Source of the DNA: Deltaproteobacteria bacterium
GTDB taxonomy: Bacteria > Bdellovibrionota > UBA1018 > UBA923
DNA length: 10,755 nt
Direction: 5' to 3'
Assembly: GCA_016194725.1 (NCBI GenBank)
Contig: JACQAW010000024.1
Span: 1 to 10,755 of the forward strand
In this document: in pieces, positions 6,121 to 10,755 of the stretch
Layout of the letters: each line of letters begins with the position of its first letter
Position numbering within the stretch: the stretch's first letter is position 1
Notes under the pieces: model-generated
Database searches by the model: none
Told to the model about the DNA's origin: nothing
The model's input: only the letters and a program-made list of their open reading frames with translations
Translations under genes and position numbers: made by a program

Positions 6121-6869
6121 GGCAAACCACCGCTGCGTTTGACGAGCACCGCGGTAAAAGCCGTGTTTTCGTAATAAAGCGGCCAGCCGTCGCCGTCGGC
6201 CCACAACGCACGCACCGGGCGCCCGAAAAGGTCATCGAAGCTGAAATCGACAATGCGTTCGCTCGCGCCTCGAAGATGGGGTCGCACGGCGCGAGGAACT
6301 TCGCGCGCCAGCTCGGCCCCGGCTGTGGCCAGGTCGGGCAGCTCGATGGGATAGGCGTCAAAGCCCAGCGCCACATTCGCGTCGCTGCCAAACTCGATTC
6401 GGCGCATGCCACGGCCATCGCCATAATGAATTTCCCGGGCCACGACCACGAACTGGTCATTGATAATCAGGGCCATATGCCGCACCGGCGAAGCCGGCAA
6501 AGCGTCTCGCACGGTGACCTCGACGCGCGCGCGGTTTTGCGCATCGATCGCAGTCACCTTGAAGTCATAAAGAATCTGGCTTTCCTGCTTGCTGCCGCTG
6601 GGGTCGACCGACATCGCGGGCGGGCGCCCGCGGCTGTCGCTCTTGTGCGTCACCTGCACGGTCCAGGTCTGCCCCAGCACATAAAATTTTCGCTGCACCA
6701 CCGGATTGGCCGTAAGCAACCCCTGCACCAGCTGCGCCGAGCGCCGCGCCTTCTGAACCAGGCTCAGCCGCGAATAATATTCCTCGCCACTCTGGGCATG
6801 CGAACCGCTGGTCCAGGCCAGAAGAAATGCGAGCGCCAACAACAACACACCAAGTAAACGTGAAAGCAT
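6117..6869 (-). CDS. Secreted protein of unknown function, coupled to the transglutaminase-like lipoprotein
   Basis: This 250-residue protein has a clear signal peptide: MLSR, a Leu/Ala-rich core, and a likely cut after Ala25 in GSHAQS. The mature part is predicted periplasmic or exported, with an early helical stretch (LSLVQKARRSAQLVQGLL) and then mostly beta-like segments with many aromatic and charged residues. Examples are KFYVLGQTWTVQVTH, RHMALIINDQFVVVAREIHYGDG and FGRPVRALWADGDGWPLYYEN. I do not recognise a family and see no catalytic motif or cysteine. Its TGA shares bases with the ATG of the downstream lipoprotein (ATGA), so the two are translated together and probably act together, for example as substrate, chaperone or inhibitor of a crosslinking enzyme; this is inference. 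ATG 6869 has only a weak GGGT just upstream as ribosome site. A 63-base gap without a clear terminator separates it from the CBS gene. Confidence 0.75.
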   Translation of the reverse strand: MLSRLLGVLLLALAFLLAWTSGSHAQSGEEYYSRLSLVQKARRSAQLVQGLLTANPVVQRKFYVLGQTWTVQVTHKSDSRGRPPAMSVDPSGSKQESQILYDFKVTAIDAQNRARVEVTVRDALPASPVRHMALIINDQFVVVAREIHYGDGRGMRRIEFGSDANVALGFDAYPIELPDLATAGAELAREVPRAVRPHLRGASERIVDFSFDDLFGRPVRALWADGDGWPLYYENTAFTAVLVKRSGGLP

Positions 6870-6932
6870 TACCCGACGTTCTAGCAGGCGAATTCCGAAA
6901 CAATCGTGAGAACATTGTGAAACGCCAGGCTC

Positions 6933-7463
6933 TCAGGCGGCATTCGACTTTTTGGGTTCGTGCGCCTCGCGCGCTTCCTGCGCCAGGATTTCCTCTTTAT
7001 TGGCCGGCTCCGGAACCATAGGCCGCAAATCGTGCTCGGGGTTGGGCTCGCCGAGCTGGTTTTTCAAAATCGTGGCTACCTCGGCAAGGCTGCAGAATCC
7101 CGAAGCAATCAAACCGTCTAATGATACAATGCCCACGCACTTGCCATTGTCCAGTACCGGCACCCGCCGCACGCCCTCGACCTGCATCAGCTTCAGGCAG
7201 TCGTGCAGACTATCCCCCGGGGCCACCGCCTTGAACTCGCGCTCCATGATTGTGGTGACGGGAGTCGCAGCCAAGTCGACCCCTTGCGCGACGCCGCCGC
7301 AAACAACATCGCGGTCGGTAACCACCCCGACGCAGCGGTCATGCTCGTCCAACACGACCAAATACCCCACATTCTGGCGATACATGTATTCGGCGCATTC
7401 CGAGATGCCGTCGAGCGTGCCGCAAACCACCGGGTTGGGCTTCATGATGCTACGAACGTCCAT
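6933..7463 (-). CDS. Tandem CBS-domain protein
   Basis: The 176-residue cytoplasmic protein contains two CBS repeats. The first spans about residues 3-57 (SIMKPNPVVC, AEYMYRQNVGYLVVLDE, GVVTDRDV) and the second about 66-122 (TIMEREFKAVAPGDSL, KLMQVEGVRRVPVLDNGKCVGIVSLDGL). Such pairs form a Bateman module that senses adenine nucleotides or related ligands. No enzyme or transporter domain is attached, only a charged tail after residue 140 (HDLRPMVPEPANKEEI), so it probably regulates a partner. ATG 7463 is chosen because GAGGTG lies five to eight bases upstream; the GTG at 7469 would sit inside that ribosome site. It is divergent from the STAS-like gene across 64 bases, so the two may share a control region. 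It is upstream of, and possibly co-transcribed with, the secreted protein/lipoprotein pair. Confidence 0.9.
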   Translation of the reverse strand: MDVRSIMKPNPVVCGTLDGISECAEYMYRQNVGYLVVLDEHDRCVGVVTDRDVVCGGVAQGVDLAATPVTTIMEREFKAVAPGDSLHDCLKLMQVEGVRRVPVLDNGKCVGIVSLDGLIASGFCSLAEVATILKNQLGEPNPEHDLRPMVPEPANKEEILAQEAREAHEPKKSNAA

Positions 7464-7510
7464 AGTCACCTCGCTGTCGGAATTATTGGATGCAACAGTC
7501 TTGCCGTAGC

Positions 7511-7519
7511 TGATACAAT
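7511..7519 (+). promoter_or_regulatory. Possible extended -10 element before the STAS-like gene
   Basis: TGATACAAT fits an extended -10 (TGn plus TACAAT) and ends eight bases before ATG 7528, implying a very short leader. A ribosome site GAAGG (7521-7525) lies in the same gap, which argues partly against this placement. No good -35 box is seen. Confidence 0.3.
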
Positions 7520-7527
7520 CGAAGGTA

Positions 7528-8124
7528 ATGAAGGTCGAGGCCAGGAATTACGGAAAAATCGTCGTTCTCAGCGTTAGCGGCCCGGTGACCCAGGCCGATT
7601 TGATCTCGCTCACCGTCGAGATTCCCGAAACTTGCAAAGAGGCCACCCATGTGGTGCTGCTGCTCGACCAGGCCAAGCTCGACGCCTCGGTTCCCAAACA
7701 GCTCATTGCCTGGCGCGACAAGCAGGCCGCACTGCACCCGAAGATCGGTCTGGTTGCGGCGAATTTTGACGGTGCCGACGCCAAAAACCTGGTCGAGGCG
7801 CTCGACGTCGTAAATACGAGCGACGCCGACCGGCTCATCCAGGTTTTTGCGCGCGACCACGAGCTTACCCGGCTGCGCGACAAAAAGGCCGAGGCCGACA
7901 AGCAGGTCGAGCAGCTGCTGGCACTTCCGGCTAAACACCTGCAAGCCGACTTTGAAACCGCTGCCCTGAAGCTGCGCGAGCGCCATCGCGCTGCCAAGGC
8001 GCGCCTGCACCGATTGACCGGCGCGCAGCTGCCCGGCGGCGAGCAAGTCGAAGTCGTGACTGGTGCTGAAGATCGCATTCAAAAGCTCAAAACCCGCGCG
8101 CTGACGCTGCTGAAAAAGGAGTAA
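7528..8124 (+). CDS. STAS-like domain protein with coiled-coil C-terminus
   Basis: The first ~105 of 198 residues follow the STAS pattern of anti-sigma-factor antagonists: KIVVLSVSGPVTQADL (10-25), a helix, THVVLLLDQAKLDASVPKQL (40-59) and then HPKIGLVAANF. Ser54, in LDASVP, occupies the position of the DSSG phospho-serine motif, but the glycine is replaced by Val, so classical phospho-switching is uncertain. Residues ~112-198 are strongly helical and charged (RDHELTRLRDKKAEADKQVEQLL, AALKLRERHRAAKARLH) and should form a coiled coil. Together this suggests a scaffolding or partner-switch component. ATG 7528 has GAAGG just upstream. The gene is first in a tight three-gene run with a small coiled-coil protein and a receiver/HDOD-like protein, and its last codons contain the ribosome site of the next gene. 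The STAS assignment is by pattern and less certain than the gene itself. Confidence 0.75.
   Translation: MKVEARNYGKIVVLSVSGPVTQADLISLTVEIPETCKEATHVVLLLDQAKLDASVPKQLIAWRDKQAALHPKIGLVAANFDGADAKNLVEALDVVNTSDADRLIQVFARDHELTRLRDKKAEADKQVEQLLALPAKHLQADFETAALKLRERHRAAKARLHRLTGAQLPGGEQVEVVTGAEDRIQKLKTRALTLLKKE
8116..8121 (+). promoter_or_regulatory. Ribosome binding site that fixes a TTG start at 8128
   Basis: AAGGAG within the last codons of the STAS-like gene lies six bases before TTG 8128. The spacing and strength are ideal, and no ATG or GTG start in this frame lies near, so the TTG is well supported. Confidence 0.75.
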
Positions 8125-8127
8125 AGC

Positions 8128-8433
8128 TTGCCGTTTCTCAAATTGCCGCCGGCCGAAACTCCGCGCGAAGCCCTGGAAAAAATCGCGATGGAAACCAACG
8201 CCATCCAGGCCCAGCTCGACGCTCGCAGCCACGTGCTGAACGAGCTTCTGCGTCTGGGCGAGGAGGCTACGGGCCTGGAGGCTGCAATCGAGCAGGCCCG
8301 GCGGGAAACCTGGCTGTCCTTGTTCGACACCTATAGAAAGGCGCTGCTGGCCAGCGCTGACGAATACTGCATGTGGCTCGAGGCGGAAAACGCCGCCATG
8401 GAAGAGCACCAGAAAAAGAAGGCCGAGCCATAA
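8128..8433 (+). CDS. Small coiled-coil protein of unknown function
   Basis: The 101-residue product uses a TTG start placed by a strong AAGGAG six bases upstream. The protein is almost entirely helical: a short hydrophobic N-terminus (PFLKLPPAETPREALEKIA) followed by heptad-like stretches (NAIQAQLDARSHVLNELLRL and LEAAIEQARRETWLSLFDTY), and a lysine-rich end. It has no signal peptide, membrane span or catalytic motif, and I recognise no family. It sits three bases after the STAS-like gene and overlaps or abuts the receiver-domain gene, so it is probably an adaptor that joins the two, for instance by pairing with the coiled-coil tail of the upstream protein. That role is inference from size, structure and order. 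The reading frame on the opposite strand is a composition shadow. Confidence 0.75.
   Translation: MPFLKLPPAETPREALEKIAMETNAIQAQLDARSHVLNELLRLGEEATGLEAAIEQARRETWLSLFDTYRKALLASADEYCMWLEAENAAMEEHQKKKAEP
8416..8433 (+). promoter_or_regulatory. Ribosome site and ATAA junction before the receiver/HDOD-like gene
   Basis: AAGAAGG (8416-8422) lies seven bases before ATA 8430-8432, which is in frame with the downstream gene and overlaps the TAA stop of the small coiled-coil gene as ATAA. Had base 8432 been G, this would be the common ATGA stop/start overlap. The next in-frame canonical starts, TTG 8463 and ATG 8469, have no ribosome site at proper distance. Confidence 0.45.
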
Positions 8434-8468
8434 CCACTGCAAACGAGAAGTTCCTCAAGCCGTTGGCC

Positions 8469-9743
8469 ATGTTTTTTCAGGAGGTTGAAAACGACAGCCA
8501 AACCGTGCTGCAGGCGTTCGAGAAACTTGACCTGCGCGTCGAGCTGTTCAACGACCCCCGTAAATTTCTGCTCAACATACGCACCTTCGAGCCCACGCTG
8601 CTCTTCATCGACATGACCACGCCAAAAACCGATTTCGCGCTGGCGCTGGTGTGCACCATTCGCAGCATGCTGGGCCAAACCCTGCCCATCATGGCACTGG
8701 TGCCCGAAGGCGGGCAGGCGCTGGCCGGCCGTCTCAAGGCGGCAGGCGAGGTAACCGTGATTCACAAGCCTATCATCTTGACGGGGCTGGCCGGCATGCT
8801 TGCAAAGTTCGTGACCACCGATGGCATCGCTAAAACTCTGAGCGCTGCGCCCCAGGCGCCAGCCAGTTCCCCGGTAAAGCTTCCCCCGATTGTCGACTGG
8901 CATTTTGACAAGCTGATGCCCACATTGACTGAGCTGCACGGCTGCCTCGAGGTGTTTGACGACAACGAAAGGCAGCTCAAATATTACGCGCAGGCCGGCC
9001 AACGCTACGAACATGAGATCGTCCAGCTGGTCAAAACTTTGCGCCGCAGCGAGGAGCAGCTCGATCTGCTGCAGAGCCTGCGCATGTACGGCGCCGAAAA
9101 TACGCGCAATCTCGTGGTGGCGCTGCGCCTGACCGACACAGCCAAAATCAAGGTATTCACCTTCAACCCCAAAACCAATCTTCCCACCGAAGACGTGCGC
9201 AAGCTGATCGGCTACGCGATACGCCTGGTGGAACATTTTGGCGAAGGCAGCCGTTATCATGAAGTGGCGTTCAACTGCGGTATCGTTTTCGACTTGCTGG
9301 CCCTGCACGCGCAGCTCATCGAAGACCGCAAGCGCCCGTTGCTCAAGCTGATCGACACGCTTTTCATCGAAACCATGCGCAAGGCTGACCAGGGTTTTCA
9401 AGCCGGCAAAGGTGTGTCGAATCTGGCGCTGGAAAAGCACGTGATCACCACGCTCATGCTGCGCGCGGCCGGCAAGATCGCCATGGCGGTATTTTTTCCG
9501 GAGTATCTCGACATGCAGGCCGATCATGAAAAACGGTCCATCAAGCCGCTGCTGCGCCATCTGGCCGAGGAAAACCGGTTTGGCATCAGCCACAATCTGG
9601 TGGGTGCGCTGATCTGCCAGATCGCGCCGGCGCTTGAGCAGGCGCACAAGGCGGTGCTTTTCTGCGAGTATCCCTACATGCTCGCCACGCTCAAGGGTGA
9701 AGAAAATTCGCTGGCTCTGGCCCAGCTTTGCCAGTCGCTGTAA
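8469..9743 (+). CDS. Receiver domain fused to a degenerate HDOD-like domain
   Basis: From ATG 8469 the protein has 424 residues and begins MFFQEVENDSQ, which aligns with the usual MxILIVEDD start of receiver domains. An ATA at 8430 with a better ribosome site would add 13 residues. The receiver domain (about 1-115) shows acidic Glu7/Asp9, the likely phospho-acceptor Asp48 in LLFIDMTTP and Lys100 in VIHKPI. The conserved Thr/Ser before helix 4 is Val78, so signalling may be atypical. After a Pro/Ala-rich linker (115-138), residues ~140-424 resemble an HDOD domain: LVKTLRRSEEQLDLL, ENTRNLVVALRL and AFNCGIVFDLL (267-277). In the last, Phe274-Asp275 stands where HD enzymes have His-Asp, so no metal-dependent hydrolysis is expected. 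The gene closes a three-gene set with STAS-like and coiled-coil proteins, suggesting a phospho-signalling complex. The HDOD call is by resemblance and less sure than the receiver call. Confidence 0.8.
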   Translation: MFFQEVENDSQTVLQAFEKLDLRVELFNDPRKFLLNIRTFEPTLLFIDMTTPKTDFALALVCTIRSMLGQTLPIMALVPEGGQALAGRLKAAGEVTVIHKPIILTGLAGMLAKFVTTDGIAKTLSAAPQAPASSPVKLPPIVDWHFDKLMPTLTELHGCLEVFDDNERQLKYYAQAGQRYEHEIVQLVKTLRRSEEQLDLLQSLRMYGAENTRNLVVALRLTDTAKIKVFTFNPKTNLPTEDVRKLIGYAIRLVEHFGEGSRYHEVAFNCGIVFDLLALHAQLIEDRKRPLLKLIDTLFIETMRKADQGFQAGKGVSNLALEKHVITTLMLRAAGKIAMAVFFPEYLDMQADHEKRSIKPLLRHLAEENRFGISHNLVGALICQIAPALEQAHKAVLFCEYPYMLATLKGEENSLALAQLCQSL

Positions 9744-9822
9744 GAAAACGGTGTCGGTCAGAGGCGCCGAAGCGTGCAGCGAGTGTCGTCGTTGATGTCC
9801 AAAGACGGAAGCACAATGGGAA

Positions 9823-10059
9823 TCAGGCTATAGAGCCACATTCGAAACCGGCTGCGTATTTGAAGATCGCCGGCATTGGTTGTTCAAGGCCAGGTTCGGG
9901 TCGTTGCCAGGACGCGCCTGGCAGGCAATCCTTTGCGACGGACTCGAGCTCGTAGTCGCCGGTTAAATCAGCACATGCCGGTTTCGTATCCGCCACAGCA
10001 GCCGCCGAGGCCAAAAGTCCCGGAAGCACGACAAACAAAAGATAGCGCTGGTTTCGCAT
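9823..10059 (-). CDS. Small secreted protein of unknown function
   Basis: The 78-residue ORF begins MRNQR, then a hydrophobic core and ASAAAVA, a textbook signal peptide with cleavage expected before DTKPAC. The mature part of about 55 residues has three cysteines (in PACADLTG, KDCLPG and FECGSIA), which could form disulfides in the periplasm. I recognise no family. The end is abrupt, and a related product could be longer if a frameshift occurred near 9830, where another frame stays open for about 25 codons; this is only a possibility. The ribosome site is poor: AGGG touches the start codon. A TATGAT box (10067-10072) lies seven bases upstream, which would give a nearly leaderless transcript. 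Its stop faces the end of the receiver/HDOD-like gene across 79 bases in which I see no clear terminator. The 9744-10096 interval holds nothing else I can name. Confidence 0.5.
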   Translation of the reverse strand: MRNQRYLLFVVLPGLLASAAAVADTKPACADLTGDYELESVAKDCLPGASWQRPEPGLEQPMPAIFKYAAGFECGSIA

Positions 10060-10078
10060 TCCCTAGATCATAGTTGCA

Positions 10079-10096
10079 CGTGAGATCAAGCTCACG
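10079..10096. repeat. 6-bp inverted repeat at the edge of the SPFH remnant
   Basis: CGTGAG (10079-10084) and CTCACG (10091-10096) are perfect reverse complements around ATCAAG. The repeat lies between the small secreted ORF's putative -10 box and the first Met of the SPFH fragment, so it could be an operator. It is short enough to be chance. Confidence 0.3.
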
Positions 10097-10504
10097 ATGG
10101 AAAAGCAGATGACCGCCGAGCGCAGCCGCCGAGCGGTGGTGACCACCGCGGAAGGCGAAAAATCAGCTGCGATTCTCAGGGCCGAGGGTGACAAGCAGTC
10201 CAGAATCGTCAGCGCTGAGGGCGCCAAGCAAGCAGCGATATTGGGGGCCGAAGGGCAGGCCGAGGCCCGCTTGAAAGTTGCCCAGACCGAAGCGCTCGCG
10301 ATTACCGCGATAACGCAGGCACTCGGAAAGTCGGAAAGTCCCGCCAGCTACCTCATTGCGCAGAAGTATCTCGAGTCGCTGATTCAGATTGCGAACAACG
10401 CCGACAAGACGGTATTTTTGCCCTACGAGGCCAGTGGCGCTCTTGGCTCACTGGGCGGCATGAAAGAGCTTCTCTCCGCTACCAGCGCAGGTCCGAAAGC
10501 CTAA
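10097..10504 (+). pseudogene. C-terminal fragment of an SPFH/paraslipin-type (stomatin-like) protein lacking the SPFH domain
   Basis: The frame encodes MEKQMTAERSRRAVV, three or four AEG-repeat units (AEGEKSAAILR, AEGDKQSRIVS, AEGAKQAAILG, AEGQAEARLK), then SYLIAQKYLESL and KTVFLPYEASGALGSLGG. That is the complete C-terminal coiled-coil and tail of SPFH-superfamily proteins, which form membrane-associated ring complexes. The preceding ~200 residues, with membrane anchor and SPFH fold, are absent. In-frame upstream codons give only IIVAREIKLT before a TAG at 10064-10066, and EIKLTMEKQM looks like the family's normal lead-in to this point. ATG 10097 could still start a 135-residue product, but no ribosome site is seen, so I call it a truncated remnant. 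Translocation or deletion between ~10064 and 10085 is the likely cause. It converges on the next gene with one base between stops. Confidence 0.7.
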
Positions 10505-10505
10505 G

Positions 10506-10755
10506 TCATTTCATCAGCGCCATGCCCTGCCCGAAGTCGAGCAGAAACAGGCCATCCAAAAGCGAGTTCATGCCCAGCTTGCCGTTTTCGGCCCATTCCC
10601 ACGAACGCTCGAGGCCGCGCACCGGAAACGGTTTGACGTTGAAGCCCAGCCCGCAAAACGAAAGCTTGGCCGTGGCCAGCACGTTGGTCTGCGCCTTTTT
10701 TCCGCGCACGCCAGTCACCTGCGAATCCACCACCGTGGTGGCCGGCGGGGTTGAA
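10506..10755 (-). CDS. C-terminus of an unrecognised protein (5' end outside window)
   Basis: This minus-strand frame is open from the window edge to TGA 10506-10508, giving the last ~82 residues. The GTG at 10733 is not a convincing start because upstream codons (STPPATT) remain open to the edge. Visible sequence includes VTGVRGKKAQTNVLATAKLSF, GLGFNVKPFPVRGLERSWEWAENGK and LLDGLFLLDFGQG. A beta-strand-rich end with conserved-looking Gly, Trp and Phe could suit an exported or envelope protein, but there is no motif I can name. Gene order gives little help: it faces the SPFH remnant with a one-base gap between stop codons and no terminator between them. Confidence 0.6.
   Translation of the reverse strand, partial: STPPATTVVDSQVTGVRGKKAQTNVLATAKLSFCGLGFNVKPFPVRGLERSWEWAENGKLGMNSLLDGLFLLDFGQGMALMK

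Noticed and set aside
7483..8442. Minus-strand ORF of 319 codons opposite the STAS-like and coiled-coil genes
   Set aside because: The plus-strand genes have good ribosome sites and domain patterns. The antisense product is a Gln/Leu-rich shadow of Lys/Glu-rich coiled-coil codons.
8331..9647. Minus-strand ORF of 438 codons opposite the receiver/HDOD-like gene
   Set aside because: The plus strand carries receiver motifs in order, while the antisense product is low-complexity Gln/His/Arg-rich with no recognisable motif.
9744..9822. Intrinsic terminator between convergent genes
   Set aside because: There are only short GC palindromes such as GGCGCC, with no stable stem followed by a T run.

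Overview
The window is gene-dense, moderately GC-rich bacterial DNA (one coding stretch counted at 8941-9000 has 35 G/C of 60). It looks Gram-negative: there is a lipoprotein, a secreted protein with an AxA signal peptide, and an SPFH-family fragment. The lineage cannot be fixed from sequence alone. A deltaproteobacterial (Myxococcota/Bdellovibrionota-like) or other proteobacterial source is a guess based on protein flavour.

Layout, left to right. (1) Positions 1-3240, plus strand, form an envelope glycosylation operon: the C-terminus of an unrecognised protein, a polyprenyl-phosphate-type family 2 glycosyltransferase, a class I SAM methyltransferase and a multi-membrane-span GT-C-type glycosyltransferase. 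The family 2 enzyme is frameshifted near 1002-1010, which moves its two C-terminal membrane segments out of frame. A plausible division of labour is that the family 2 enzyme charges a lipid carrier, the membrane GT-C enzyme uses that donor outside the membrane, and the methyltransferase modifies a sugar or lipid. (2) Positions 3315-4460, minus strand, carry an accessory two-gene island that I recognise as the mobile mystery protein A/B pair: a helix-turn-helix protein followed one base later by a Fic-domain protein. Upstream is a very AT-rich control region (4401-4460 has 14 G/C of 60) with an extended -10 box almost touching the start codon. (3) Positions 4536-4877, minus strand, hold a decayed fragment resembling the DUF2330 family, with its N-terminus and part of its middle missing.

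(4) Positions 4963-7463, minus strand, encode a CBS-domain regulator, a secreted protein of unknown function and, overlapping it by ATGA, a lipoprotein of the transglutaminase-elicitor family with a visible Cys-His-Asp set. (5) Positions 7528-9743, plus strand, run divergently from the CBS gene and form a compact three-gene signalling cluster: a STAS-like protein with a coiled-coil tail, a small coiled-coil protein with a TTG start, and a receiver domain joined to a degenerate HDOD-like domain. The third gene's best ribosome binding site points at an ATA codon. (6) Positions 9744-10755 hold a small minus-strand secreted ORF, an SPFH/paraslipin C-terminus that has lost its SPFH domain, and the C-terminus of an unrecognised minus-strand gene that runs off the window.

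The most interesting items are the STAS/coiled-coil/REC-HDOD-like cluster, the transglutaminase-elicitor lipoprotein with its secreted partner, the Fic/HTH pair with its control region, and the unusual number of damaged genes in a short interval. Some of that damage could be sequence or assembly error.
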